A stretch of 64,000 nt of DNA from Nonomuraea solani (GCF_900108335.1 NZ_FNVT01000003.1:62001-126000), one strand, 5' to 3'. Shown: positions 21,346-30,448, counted from the stretch's first letter. The notes: generated by a model from the sequence alone, not told the origin. Numbers and translations: made by a program.

Positions 21346-22536
21346 TCAGGCCCTCGGATGCGCCTGTCGATATGCCGCCCGCAGGCGCTCGATCGAGACA
21401 TGCGTGTAGATCTGTGTGGTGTTCAACGACGCATGCCCCAGCACCTCCTGCACGCTACGAAGGTCCGCACCACCCTCAAGCAGATGAGTCGCCGCAGTGT
21501 GCCGCAAGCCATGCGGCCCCATGTCCGGTGCCCCCTCTACCTGAGCCAGCCGAGCATGCACCACCCGCCGCACGGTCCCGGCATCGATACGACCGCCCCT
21601 CACCCCGAGGAAAAGCGCCGGCCCAGACCCCGCCTTCACCCACAAAGGCCGCCCGTGGATACACCACCGATCCAAAGCACGAAGAGCAGGCAATCCGAAC
21701 GGCACCGATCGCTCCTTACGCCCCTTGCCCAGCACCCTGACGATGTGCCGTTCACGGTCCACATCATCAACGTCAAGCGCGCATAGTTCACTCACCCGCA
21801 CACCGGTGGCGTACAGCAGCTCAAGAAGCGCTTGATCCCGCAGTTCTTTGGGCTCACCGGTCGAGCCAACCTCGAGAACCGCCTCCGCCTGCCGCTGATC
21901 GAGCACGGCAGGCAACGGCCGTGGCGCCTTGGCACTCCCGAGCAGCAACCCAGGATCGACCGGCAGCCATCCTCGGCGATGACAGTAGGCGGTGAAGGTA
22001 CGGGCGCAGGCGGTCCTGCGCGCCAACGTGGCCCGCGCTTTGCCCGCCCCATGCTGTTCAGCCAGCCATTCTCGGAGCGTCGCGATATCCAGCCCCTCTA
22101 GCCGGCCGTCCAGATGGTCGAGCAACGCGTTGACGTCTCCGAGGTAGGCCCGGACGGTGTGCGGGGAAAGATCACGCTCAAACCGCAGATACCGCCCGAA
22201 CTCCGCCACCACCTCTTCCCTACCCACCTCCGGGCTTCCACCGCTACCCGTCCTCTCCCCGCCGACCACACGTCTACCGTCGGCCGTACCCCCGCCACTT
22301 CCCACACGTCTGCCGTCGGCCGTACCCCCGCCACTTCCCACACGCCCGCCTCTGGCCGCATCCTCACCACCGTTCCCCGCACGCCCGCCACTGGCCACGC
22401 CTTCGCCACCGACCACACGTCCACCGCCGGCCATATTTCCGCCCCTGGCCGCATCCTCACCGCCGCCCGTGCTTCCGCCGTCGACCGTACTTTCGCCGTT
22501 TGCCACATATCCGCCGCTGCCCGAACCGACATTCAC
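21346..22536 (-). CDS. xerC: Tyrosine recombinase XerC with Gly-rich N-terminal extension
   Basis: The last 290 residues are a complete XerC. The SAM-like N-domain (RYLRFERDLSPHTVRAYLGD) is followed by a catalytic domain with Arg in ATGVRVSELC, Lys in GKGRKERSVP, His-x-x-Arg in GPHGLRHTAATHLL, His in LGHASLNTTQ and nucleophile Tyr in QIYTHVS. The first 105 residues are Gly/Arg/Ala-rich 12-residue repeats (VGSGGGTADGRR). The GTG at 22536 has AGGAG six bases upstream, so the extension is probably translated. A start nearer the core (GTG at 22212) would give 288 residues. It resolves chromosome dimers at dif. Confidence 0.88.
   Translation of the reverse strand: MNVGSGSGGYVANGESTVDGGSTGGGEDAARGGNMAGGGRVVGGEGVASGGRAGNGGEDAARGGRVGSGGGTADGRRVGSGGGTADGRRVVGGERTGSGGSPEVGREEVVAEFGRYLRFERDLSPHTVRAYLGDVNALLDHLDGRLEGLDIATLREWLAEQHGAGKARATLARRTACARTFTAYCHRRGWLPVDPGLLLGSAKAPRPLPAVLDQRQAEAVLEVGSTGEPKELRDQALLELLYATGVRVSELCALDVDDVDRERHIVRVLGKGRKERSVPFGLPALRALDRWCIHGRPLWVKAGSGPALFLGVRGGRIDAGTVRRVVHARLAQVEGAPDMGPHGLRHTAATHLLEGGADLRSVQEVLGHASLNTTQIYTHVSIERLRAAYRQAHPRA
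22271..22417 (-). repeat. 36-bp in-frame repeat in the xerC N-terminus
   Basis: Two perfect-length 36-bp units (22271 and 22307, differing by one base), then a 39-bp and a 36-bp variant. Each encodes about 12 Gly/Arg-rich residues. Confidence 0.85.
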
Positions 22537-23539
22537 GCCCGACTCCTACCGCTGGTCCGAACTAGTAGTCACGCCCAACCAACCTTCGGTTCCCGTCCTG
22601 TCTTCCGGTAACGCGCAATTCCTGCGCACGCTCTCCGCTCCTCTGACCGCACGTCCCTACATCGGCCGGCCGCCCGGTCGTTCGCCGCCGTCCCTCGTTG
22701 CCTGTACAAGCAGTCTGTGCGTGGTTCCGTCAGCACCAAGATTTCACTGAGCCCGCTCTACGTCACCCGTGCCTACGGCTCTGACGTCCGGGATTCTGCT
22801 TCCGCAGGCAGTGGTGTCAGTTGCCCTCCGTGCAGGGCAGCAAAGCGGGACGAGTACGCCTCGCGTCCGTTCTGCCGTACGGACTGCCGCCCACGGCTCT
22901 CGCCCTGAGATTGCACCTACAGGGGGTGGCCCCGATGCATCGGCACCCGAATCAGTGCGGAGCTGGGGACATGGTGACGGCCATCGCTTGGTCCTTGGAG
23001 GGCCTTGGTCGAGACCTTAGGAGAGCAGAACGATGGCCGCAAACACAGTCTGGCGGCTGAGCAGTGGCTCGCGCAGAGAATCGACCACCGGTGACCCCTA
23101 CTTTGTGGCGGTCCAGAGCAGATATGTGAGTGAGGGTCGTGGGGGTGGGCCCGCGGAACCTCAGGCGACATCCCAGTGAGCGGTCTGGTTTCTCGCCTGC
23201 TCAACCGCGTTTGGCCTGGTAGGCGACCTGCCACTCGATCGTCGATCCACCGCTCAGCGGGATAGCACCTCTCCGAACGGCATCCCGGTGAGCGACGACG
23301 TTTCTCGCCTGCTCGACCGCGTTTGGCCTGGTAGGGGGCCTGCCGCTCGACCGTCGATCCACCGCTCGGCGGGATAGCACCTCACGGTGGACGATGTGGT
23401 TTTCGCCCGCTTGGCCTCGTGGGGTCTGGTAGACGGCCTGCCGCTCGATCGTCGATCTATCGCTTGGTGGCGTACCGCCTCCAATCCGCTTCTGGGGTGG
23501 GCCGTGCCTGATGCGGCGAGCTTTGCTGGTCGGCCTTGG
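22537..23539. other. 1-kb spacer between xerC and dprA
   Basis: No recognisable protein or RNA gene is seen. The first 600 bp have ordinary composition with a strong ribosome-binding site for xerC at 22543-22547. The rest is mostly a 112-bp tandem repeat. Streptomyces carries whiG in this neighbourhood; no sigma-factor sequence is present here. Confidence 0.7.
23169..23475. repeat. 112-bp tandem repeat, 2.7 copies
   Basis: Copy 1 starts at 23169 (CATCCCAGTGAGCG), copy 2 at 23281 (CATCCCGGTGAGCG). A third, partly diverged copy starts near 23384. Shared blocks are GTTTCTCGCCTGCTC, CGCGTTTGGCCTGGTAG, CTGCCGCTCGAYCGTCGATC and CGGGATAGCACCT. The third copy reaches to within 65 bp of the dprA stop. 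Confidence 0.88.
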
Positions 23540-25012
23540 CTAGTCGTGTTCCGGGTCGGGGAACGGTGGGGGTTCGGTTGGGTCGGGGTGCGGGGTGGGC
23601 GGGGGTTCCAGGGCGGCGGATTCTGGGGCTTTGGGGTAAGAAGTCACCTGTTTGCGGATGCGCCAGCCCTTGGTGGTTCGCTCTATGTAGCCTGCGGCTG
23701 CCAGGCCGCCCAAGGCGCTCAGGGTGGCGTCCAGTCCAATGCCGGCGGCCACGGCTATGGAGGCCGGGCCTGCGCCGCCTCGGGCGGGGATGGCGTCGAG
23801 GACTCTCTTGGTCGGTTCGTTGAGCTTGTCCCGGGGGACCACAGGAGCTCGGTTCTGCGTGGCCAGGTCGTCTCCTATGACGCCGACGAGGTCGATCATC
23901 TCCTCTGGGGAGGTTATGCAGACCGCCTTGCGTTCTCGGAGGAGTCTGTGGCAGCCGGCTGACATGTCCGAGGTGATCGGGCCGGGGACCGCTCCCAGAT
24001 GCCTGTTGAGGGTCAGAGCGTGGGTGGCCGTGTTGAGTGCGCCACTGCGGATCGCGGCTTCTACAACGACCGTGCCTCTCGACAGGGCGGCTATCAGGCG
24101 GTTTCTGATGAGGAAGCGGGCTCGGGTGGGGTGTACGCCGGGTGGGCACTCGCTGATCACGACCCCCTGATTCCTGACGGCGTTGAACAGGGTGTCGTGG
24201 CTGCTTGGGTAGCAGACGTCCACGCCGCAGGCCAGGACTACGACCGTGGGCGCATCGGCTGCCAGTGCTCCTCTGTGGGCTGCTGCGTCCACGCCGAAGG
24301 CTCCGCCTGACACGACGGTCCAACCTGATTCGCTGAGGCCGACGCCGAACTCTGCTGCGATGTGCATGCCGTACGACGTGGCGGCTCGTGCCCCCACTAT
24401 CGCTACGGACTTGAGGCAGGAGTAGCGGAGGTCTGCTGCGCCGTGGACCCATAGGGCGAGGGGGCGGCTCGGGCCTAGCTGGTCTAGTTGGGTGGGCCAT
24501 TCGGGGCTGCCGGGGGTGATCAGCCTGGCTCCTGATCTTGCTCCTGCTTCCAGGTCGGCGATGGGGTTGGCGGCCGCCAGACGGGCGTACCAGGCGTTCA
24601 GGCGGGCGGTCAGGTCGGGTGGGCGGTCTCGCTGGGTGGTCTCTGCGGCTATGAATTCTGGTGGCAGGGTACGGGTACGGATTGCTTTCACCGCCGCTGC
24701 GGCGCCGTACTGCATGACGAGGCGGCCCATGATGGTGTCGCCTACGTCTGTGGCACGCATGAGAGCTGCTCTGGATTGGACCTCCACCATGGCCGCGGTT
24801 GTCGCCCCAGGTCCAGGTCCAGGTCCAGGTCCAGGTCCAGGTCCAGGTCCAGGTCCAGGTCCAGGTCCAGGTCCAGGTCCAGCCGCGATCATGGCTCCTG
24901 GTGTGGCCGTGGGTGGGGATTCTGGCTCGGGTTCTGAATGGCTGGTGGCAGAAGGTTCTGCAGGGGCCCTGCCGGCATGGGGTGCGGCAGGGTCGGGGTG
25001 TGTGCTCGTCAT
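23540..25012 (-). CDS. dprA: DNA-processing protein DprA
   Basis: DprA loads RecA onto incoming single-stranded DNA. The Rossmann core carries SVAIVGARAATSYGMHIA, then SGGAFGVDAAAHRGAL, VVVLACGVDVCYPSSH, and FLIRNRLIAALSRGTVVVEA. A C-terminal winged-helix segment (TKRVLDAIPARGG) is followed by a Pro-rich tail. The first 70-80 residues are low complexity with a long Gly-Pro run encoded by a hexanucleotide microsatellite. The ATG at 25012 follows GAAGAGG; a GTG at 25045 would add 11 residues, while an ATG after the Gly-Pro run would remove it. Confidence 0.88.
   Translation of the reverse strand: MTSTHPDPAAPHAGRAPAEPSATSHSEPEPESPPTATPGAMIAAGPGPGPGPGPGPGPGPGPGPGPGPGATTAAMVEVQSRAALMRATDVGDTIMGRLVMQYGAAAAVKAIRTRTLPPEFIAAETTQRDRPPDLTARLNAWYARLAAANPIADLEAGARSGARLITPGSPEWPTQLDQLGPSRPLALWVHGAADLRYSCLKSVAIVGARAATSYGMHIAAEFGVGLSESGWTVVSGGAFGVDAAAHRGALAADAPTVVVLACGVDVCYPSSHDTLFNAVRNQGVVISECPPGVHPTRARFLIRNRLIAALSRGTVVVEAAIRSGALNTATHALTLNRHLGAVPGPITSDMSAGCHRLLRERKAVCITSPEEMIDLVGVIGDDLATQNRAPVVPRDKLNEPTKRVLDAIPARGGAGPASIAVAAGIGLDATLSALGGLAAAGYIERTTKGWRIRKQVTSYPKAPESAALEPPPTPHPDPTEPPPFPDPEHD
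24807..24882 (-). repeat. (CCAGGT)n hexanucleotide microsatellite in dprA
   Basis: Twelve perfect and one partial copy. In the dprA frame it encodes a run of alternating Gly and Pro. Being a multiple of three, copy changes would lengthen or shorten the protein without a frameshift. Confidence 0.95.
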
Positions 25013-25423
25013 GGCGGCCTCTTCAGGTGCAGGTGTGCTGGTCACGGATGCAGGGGCGGGTTGTTCACGCTGTCTGCCGGGACGGCGGCCGCGGCGCAGT
25101 TACTCCTCTGAGCGGTGCCTGCGGCATCTGGATTTCTCCAGGTGATGCAAGGGGGCTTTGGGTTCTCGTAGATGGCGTGCGGGATCCGCAGCGTTCCGAT
25201 GGTGACTCGCGCGATGTACGGCGCCCCCGTACATGGGTGTTTGCGCGATGTCAGAGCGCCATGGGTGGGGATGCGATACAGCTGGCGGGGTGGACGGTGG
25301 TGTCCCATCAGCTGGTGGGTCGACGGTCAGTGGGAGGTGTTCTCCAGGCCGCATGTGGGCGAGCAGGCGGTAACCACAGCGTTCTTGGGTGGGCTGTTGG
25401 GTGTTTGGGCTTTCTGGTGTGCG
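25013..25423. other. Spacer between dprA and yifB
   Basis: No gene is recognised in these 411 bp. In many actinomycetes dprA and yifB overlap or abut, so the gap is unusual. At 25214-25234 there is a perfect 8-bp stem (ATGTACGG/CCGTACAT) with a 5-nt loop. There is no T-run; its role is unclear. Confidence 0.6.
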
Positions 25424-26959
25424 CTACGACTTCACCCCTAGCCAGAAGCTGAGGGCTGCGTTGGTTTCGTCTTGTTCTGGGCTGTCCTTGTCGGCCAGAT
25501 CGGCGAGGGTCCAGGCGACGCGGATGACGCGGTCGAGGCCGCGGGCGGTGAGGGTGCCGGAGTCCAGGCAGGAGGTCATGGGCTGCATGGCGGCGGCCCC
25601 GGGGCGGTAGTTGGTGTTGAGGACAGAGGACGGGATCTCGGCGTTCGTGCGCCATGGAGTGCCCGCCAGGCGCTTGGCGGCTCGTTCGCGGGCCGCGAGG
25701 ACGCGCTCGGCCACCGTTTTGCTGGATTCGACGAACTGGCGGTCGGCCAGGAGTTCGCGCCTGGATGAGCGGACCACCGTGACCTTCATGTCCACCCGGT
25801 CCATGAGCGGGCCCGAGAGTCTTCCCAGGTAGCGGCGTCTTACGGTGGGAGAACATCGGCAGGTGTCCCCCTGGTCCTCGGGCTGGGCGCAGGGGCAGGG
25901 GTTGGCGGCGAGAATGAGCATGAACCTGGCCGGGAACGTGACCGAGCCCGCTGACCTGGAGACGGTCACGCGGCCGGACTCCAATGGCTGTCTCAGTGCG
26001 TCCAGCACGTGGCGGGGGAACTCTGGGGCTTCGTCCATGAAGAGCACGCCTCTGTGCGCCAGGGAGACGGCTCCTGGACGGACGACCGTGCTGCCACCGC
26101 CGATGATCGCGGCGGAGGTCGCCGTATGGTGCGGGCTGACGAACGGAGGTCTGCTCATCATGGGGGCGTTGGAGGGCAGGACTCCGGCGACCGAATGGAT
26201 GGCCGTGACCTCCAGGGCATGATCGAGGTCCAGGTCCGGCAGGAGGGTGGGGAGGCGTTCGGCGAGCAACGTCTTGCCGGTGCCGGGTGGGCCCAGCATC
26301 CAGAGGTTGTGGCCGCCTGCCGCGCACACCTCCAGGGCACGGCGGGCCACCGGCTGGCCCACGACGTCCGCCAGGTCGACCTCCGGGCTGGTGGTGGACC
26401 GGGGCGGCTCCACGTTCTCCTCGATCTCCAGCTCTGGCGGGTCATCGCCCTTGCGCAACCACTCCACGAGTTGGCGTAGGTGTGCCACCGGTACGATTTT
26501 CACGTCGGGTACGAGGATGGCTTCGGCCGCGTTTCCCGACGGGACCACTACCGTGGCGTCGCCGGTCTTGGCTGCCCCCAGGACGGAGGGGAGGATGCCG
26601 CGTACAGGTCTGATGCGGCCGTCGAGGCCGAGCTCCCCCAGGAAGAACAGCTCCGCGATGCGTTCGGCGGGAACCACTCCTGCGGCGCCCAGGATGGCCA
26701 CGGCTATGGCCAAATCGAACTGGGATCCTCGCTTGGGGAGGCTGGCCGGGAAGAGGCTGACGATGATGCGGGCGTCGGGCCATGGGTAGGTGCTGTTGAC
26801 CATCGCGGATCTGACGCGGTCTCGTGCTTCGCTCAGTGCTGTGTCGGGGAGGCCGATCAGGTGAAAGCCGGCCAGGCCGTTGCCCACGTCGGCCTCGACC
26901 TCGACCGTGTGGCCTGCCACCCCGGCCAGGGCCACGCTGCGGGTGCGGGCCACGGCCAT
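25424..26959 (-). CDS. YifB family Mg-chelatase-like AAA ATPase (ComM-like)
   Basis: The 511-residue protein has an N-terminal Lon-protease-like domain (FDLAIAVAILGAAGVVP), an AAA+ domain with Walker A GPPGTGKTLLAERLP near residue 220 and LFMDEAPEFPRHVLDALR as Walker B, the cysteine cluster NPCPCAQPEDQGDTCRC, and the C-terminal Mg-chelatase domain (YLGRLSGPLMDRVDMKV). ComM-type proteins are helicases promoting branch migration during transformation. The start directly abuts the yraN stop, so yraN-yifB form one operon. Confidence 0.93.
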   Translation of the reverse strand: MAVARTRSVALAGVAGHTVEVEADVGNGLAGFHLIGLPDTALSEARDRVRSAMVNSTYPWPDARIIVSLFPASLPKRGSQFDLAIAVAILGAAGVVPAERIAELFFLGELGLDGRIRPVRGILPSVLGAAKTGDATVVVPSGNAAEAILVPDVKIVPVAHLRQLVEWLRKGDDPPELEIEENVEPPRSTTSPEVDLADVVGQPVARRALEVCAAGGHNLWMLGPPGTGKTLLAERLPTLLPDLDLDHALEVTAIHSVAGVLPSNAPMMSRPPFVSPHHTATSAAIIGGGSTVVRPGAVSLAHRGVLFMDEAPEFPRHVLDALRQPLESGRVTVSRSAGSVTFPARFMLILAANPCPCAQPEDQGDTCRCSPTVRRRYLGRLSGPLMDRVDMKVTVVRSSRRELLADRQFVESSKTVAERVLAARERAAKRLAGTPWRTNAEIPSSVLNTNYRPGAAAMQPMTSCLDSGTLTARGLDRVIRVAWTLADLADKDSPEQDETNAALSFWLGVKS

Positions 26960-27325
26960 CTAGATCGCCCCCTGTACGTGGCGCAGTGCGAAGTCGCCGG
27001 CGAAGCGCTCCAGGGCGATCACGTCTACCCGCACGGTCTCGTAGGTGTGGGGCTGGGCGGACAACCATTGGGCGGCAAGCATCCGGAGTCTGGCCAGTTT
27101 GGCGGGGCGTACGGACTCCAGCGCCGTGCCATGGGACCTGCCGGAGCGGGTTTTGACCTCGACGACGACCAGGGTGGGGCCGTCTTCGGCGATGATGTCG
27201 ATCTCGCCGTGGCGGCAGCGCCAGTTGCGTTCGATCACCCGCATTCCCTTGGCTTCCAGGTAGGTCACGGCTAGTTGTTCGCCCTGTTTGCCTAGTTCGA
27301 GCTTGAGTTTGCTCCTTGTGACCAT
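26960..27325 (-). CDS. YraN family (UPF0102) putative endonuclease
   Basis: The 121-residue protein has the YraN nuclease-like fold: KQGEQLAVTYLEAKGMRVIERNWR, then HGEIDIIAEDGPTLVVVEVKTRSG (a D...E-x-K nuclease-type triad), then WLSAQPHTYETVRVDVIAL. The ATG at 27325 has GGAG eight bases upstream and yields the family's normal length. The frame remains open for another 324 codons upstream through repeats, which I regard as fortuitous. Confidence 0.9.
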   Translation of the reverse strand: MVTRSKLKLELGKQGEQLAVTYLEAKGMRVIERNWRCRHGEIDIIAEDGPTLVVVEVKTRSGRSHGTALESVRPAKLARLRMLAAQWLSAQPHTYETVRVDVIALERFAGDFALRHVQGAI

Positions 27326-27548
27326 GTGCCATCTCCGTCCGGTCGGGTCTGTGCCAGAGGCGTGAGTCAGCCGGCCGGTCCCCGTCCTAAATCTGGGTCC
27401 AGGGGGTGGGGTAGGTGGGCTTGGCCTTTGGCTTGGGCCTGACTTTCGTGGATGTGGGGTGGGGGAAGAGGGGCCGAACGTGGTTCTGGGGATGGAGGGT
27501 GGGGTGGGCGGTGTGGTTGTGGATAGAGGGGAGGTGGCGAGCCGGGAG

Positions 27549-27638
27549 GTGGCGGGCCCGGAAGTGGCGGGCCCGGAAGTGGCGGGCCCGGAAGTGGCGG
27601 GCCCGGAAGTGGCGGGCCCGGAAGTGGCGGGCCCGGAA
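27549..27638. repeat. 15-bp tandem repeat, six perfect copies
   Basis: Six head-to-tail copies of GTGGCGGGCCCGGAA. Read on the minus strand in the yraN frame it would give (SGPAT)6. Confidence 0.95.
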
Positions 27639-28269
27639 GTGGAACCGTGGAACCACGAAGATCGCGAAGGTAGGGACCGCTGTGCGGCAGGGGGCGGTGG
27701 CAGGCTCGGCACGACGTGGGATTGGCGCTGGGCGAGTGCGCGGGACGGGTGGGGTGCGGGATAGGGCGCGCTGAACGGTGGAACTATGCGGGACGAGGCG
27801 CGGCGAGGGTGTCGTTGGAACGGGCGGGATGCGGGGGATGCGGGGAGCGGGGCGCTGGACAGGGGTGGGTGCGTGGGTGCGGGATGAGGCCACTGCGGGA
27901 TATGGCGAGGCCCGAGAGGGGTGTGGTGGGCAGCACGCTGTACAGGACGCGCATGGAACAGCACGCGAGGTTGGACGGACGGGCACTCGGCGAGGGGTGC
28001 GGCGCGGGGCAAGGACACAATGCGGGATGAGGTGGGCGGGAGATGAAGTGCGATGCGAAGCGGGAGGCGAGGTGGAAGGCACAAGATGAGGCGGAGCGAG
28101 GCAGGACGCGAGGTGCTACGTGAGGTGCGACATGACGTTGGGGCGAGCGCGAGATGGAGCGAGCGCCCGGCGAGGGATGAGGCACGGGGCAGGGGCACGA
28201 CACAGGCTGTGGGCGCGGCGCGGCGCGGCACGAGACGGACGCGGTGAGGGGTTGGGAGCAGGCGGGAGG

Positions 28270-28590
28270 CGAGGCGCCGTGTAGGGCGAAGCCCCATGAG
28301 AGGTGCCTGGCGCCGTAAGAAGTGCGGGCTCCGTGGAGGGCGAACCGCCGTGAGAGGTACGGGTGTCCTGAAGGGCGAAACTCTGTGAGAAGCGCGGGTG
28401 CCCTGAAGGGCGAAGCGCCGTAAGAAGTCCGGGCGCCGTGGAGGGCGAAGCTCTGCGAGAAGCGCGGAGCGCCGTGAGAAGCGCGGGACGCTGTGAGAAG
28501 CGCGGGGGGCCGTAGGAAGTCCGGGCGCCGTGGAGGGCGAAGCTCTGTGAGGAGCGCGGGGCGCCGTGAGAAGCGAGGCGCTGGGCAGGG
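28270..28590. repeat. Degenerate GCGCCGTGAGAAGCGCGGG repeat field
   Basis: About ten imperfect units alternate a CCGTGAGAAGCGCGGGG-like part and a CGCCGTGGAGGGCGAAGCTC-like part; two longer copies, near 28430 and 28525, are almost identical over more than 40 bp. Confidence 0.8.
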
Positions 28591-28770
28591 GTGGCGGCGA
28601 GGTGCTCGGTGTCCGATACGAGGCAAGGGACGCCTGCTACGGCAGCGAGGCCACGTCCCCGCCCTGAGAGCCCCTACAGGTGCACGTAGCGAGCAGACCG
28701 CGGTCGCGGGACTCCAGAGCTGTAGTGCGGCCCAGCGGCTGCCGGGCTCGCGATCACATCAAAGGCCCGC

Positions 28771-29094
28771 CTAGCCTGAGAAGCCTTCCTTTGGCATCTC
28801 CAGGTCTGCCTTGGCCAGTTCCTCCACGTTCACATCCTTGAACGTGACCACTCGCACGTTCTTCACGAACCGCGCCGGCCGATACATGTCCCACACCCAC
28901 GCGTCCTGCATCTTCACGTCGAAGAACACGTCGCCGTTCTCCGCGGTACGGACGTCGAGGTCCACCGAGTTGGTCAGATAGAAGCGCCGTTCAGTCTCCA
29001 CCACGTACGTGAACAAACCGACGACATCACGGTATTCGCGGTAAAGCTGCAGCTCCATCTCGGTTTCGTACTTTTCGAGATCCTCTGCGCTCAT
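28771..29094 (-). CDS. DUF2469 family protein
   Basis: The 107-residue protein is strongly conserved in Actinobacteria directly after rnhB. It starts MSAEDLEKYETEMELQLYRE and contains VETERRFYLTNSVDLDVR and DVKMQDAWVWDMYRPARFV. An ideal CAGGAGGACC lies before the ATG. No function is established. The acidic, soluble profile suggests a cytoplasmic protein. Confidence 0.93.
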   Translation of the reverse strand: MSAEDLEKYETEMELQLYREYRDVVGLFTYVVETERRFYLTNSVDLDVRTAENGDVFFDVKMQDAWVWDMYRPARFVKNVRVVTFKDVNVEELAKADLEMPKEGFSG

Positions 29095-29133
29095 CGCGGT
29101 CCTCCTGTCGTACCGGTCCCCCGGTTCGCCTGC

Positions 29134-29802
29134 TCAGGCAACCCCGGCCCCCATTTCATTTTCACCCATCTCCCGCGCCACCGTGACGAAGGAGAATCGG
29201 TGATCAGGACACGGGCCGTGCGTTTCCAGCGCCAGCCGGTGTCCCGGTGTGACATACCCCTTGTGTTCGGCGAAACCGTACAGCGGGAAGCGCGCGTCGA
29301 GCGCGACCATCAGGCGATCCCTGGTCACCTTGGCCACGATCGACGCGGCCGCCACGCATGCGGCCACCTGATCCCCCTTCCACACCGCCAGCGACGGCGC
29401 CGGCAGGCCTGGCACCGGGAAGCCGTCCGTCAGGATGTACTCCGGGTCACAGGGCAACTGTGCGACAGCGCGCCTCATTCCTGAAACATTGCTCTTGTGA
29501 AGACCTTTAGCGTCGATCTCCCCAGGCGGGATGATCACTACGCCCACATGGGAAAGGTTCATGATCTGGTCGTAGAGGCGCTCACGCACCGGCGGGGCCA
29601 GGAGTTTCGAGTCACCCAGGCCGTCGATGGGCTTGCGCAGGATGACGGCGGCGACCACAAGCGGCCCGGCGCAGGCGCCGCGGCCGGCCTCGTCGACGCC
29701 CGCGATGGGGGTGAGGCCGCGGCGGGCCAGCGCCCGCTCATAGGCGTAGAGTCCGGAATCGCGGCGGACGACGCTCGGTCGAGGGCGGAACGCAACTGTC
29801 AT
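29134..29802 (-). CDS. rnhB: Ribonuclease HII
   Basis: RNase HII nicks RNA-DNA hybrids 5' of embedded ribonucleotides. The 222-residue protein has the active-site signature GVDEAGRGACAGPLV near residue 35, then LGDSKLL, and the C-terminal EHKGYVTPGHRLAL. The catalytic Asp-Glu pair is in DEAGRG, and further acids are in ILTDGFPVPG and ASIVAKVTRDRLM. It lies between lepB and DUF2469 as in other actinomycetes. Confidence 0.95.
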   Translation of the reverse strand: MTVAFRPRPSVVRRDSGLYAYERALARRGLTPIAGVDEAGRGACAGPLVVAAVILRKPIDGLGDSKLLAPPVRERLYDQIMNLSHVGVVIIPPGEIDAKGLHKSNVSGMRRAVAQLPCDPEYILTDGFPVPGLPAPSLAVWKGDQVAACVAAASIVAKVTRDRLMVALDARFPLYGFAEHKGYVTPGHRLALETHGPCPDHRFSFVTVAREMGENEMGAGVA

Positions 29803-29854
29803 GACACAGGCAGCGTACGCCCCATTCGCCGCAAACCGCGACCGAACGCCCTCT

Positions 29855-30448
29855 CTACTTGACCTTGTCGAAAGTGTCGGGCTGGGAGAAAAGATAGCCG
29901 CGCGACAGCGGCCAGTAGCGCACCACGGCCTTGCCGACCACCGCGTCCTCCGAGATGAAGCCCTTGCCCGGCTCCTCCTGGTGGGCCCTGGAGTCGGCCG
30001 AGGCGCTGCGATGGTCGCCCATCAGCCACAACTTCCCGGCGGGCACCGTGACGTCGAAGTCGTCGCCGGAGGGGAAATCGCCGGGATAGAGATAGGAGGA
30101 CTCCTCCAGCGGCGTGCCGTTGACGGTGATGCGCTTCTTGGAGTCGCAGCACTTGACGCGGTCGCCGCCGACGCCGATGACCCGCTTGATGGTGTCTTCG
30201 CCGTTCCAGCCCTTGAACACCACGATGTCGCCGCGCTCGGGCTTGCCCGCGAGCTTGTTGACGAACACGCGGTCGTTGATCAGCAGCGTCTTCTCCATCG
30301 ACACGGACGGGATGTAGAACGAGCCGACCACGAACGCCTGCAGCAGCAGCGCGATGCCGACACCCATGACGAGCAGCAGGACGGTCTCGCGGAACCCGCC
30401 CTTCTTCTTCTCTTTCCCCACGCCCTCCGCCTTCTTGGTGACGGCCAT
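29855..30448 (-). CDS. lepB: Signal peptidase I (second copy)
   Basis: Type I signal peptidase of 197 residues with one N-terminal membrane helix (LLLVMGVGIALLLQAFVVGSFYI). The catalytic Ser is in PSVSMEKTLL near residue 50, the catalytic Lys is in GEDTIKRVIGVGGD, and the box E motif is MGDHRSASADSR. The ATG overlaps the stop of the upstream lepB by one base (TGATG). It shares the KCCDSKKRITVNG insert with its neighbour, so the pair arose by tandem duplication. It lacks the C-terminal helix of the other copy. Confidence 0.93.
   Translation of the reverse strand: MAVTKKAEGVGKEKKKGGFRETVLLLVMGVGIALLLQAFVVGSFYIPSVSMEKTLLINDRVFVNKLAGKPERGDIVVFKGWNGEDTIKRVIGVGGDRVKCCDSKKRITVNGTPLEESSYLYPGDFPSGDDFDVTVPAGKLWLMGDHRSASADSRAHQEEPGKGFISEDAVVGKAVVRYWPLSRGYLFSQPDTFDKVK

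Larger units (their letters stand above)
27326..28770. other. 1.4-kb G-rich repeat spacer between DUF2469 and yraN
   Basis: No recognisable gene. The plus strand is G-rich and C-poor, the reverse of the skew in the 13-17 kb spacers. It holds a six-copy 15-bp repeat and, from about 28270, many imperfect copies of a CCGTGAGAAGCGCGGG / GTGGAGGGCGAAGC repeat. The frame of yraN stays open across most of it, giving only Pro/Ser/Thr-rich sequence. Confidence 0.75.

Noticed and set aside
26960..28297. 445-residue version of YraN
   Set aside because: The first 324 codons are Pro/Ser/Thr repeats; the internal ATG at 27325 has a Shine-Dalgarno and gives the family's normal 121 residues.
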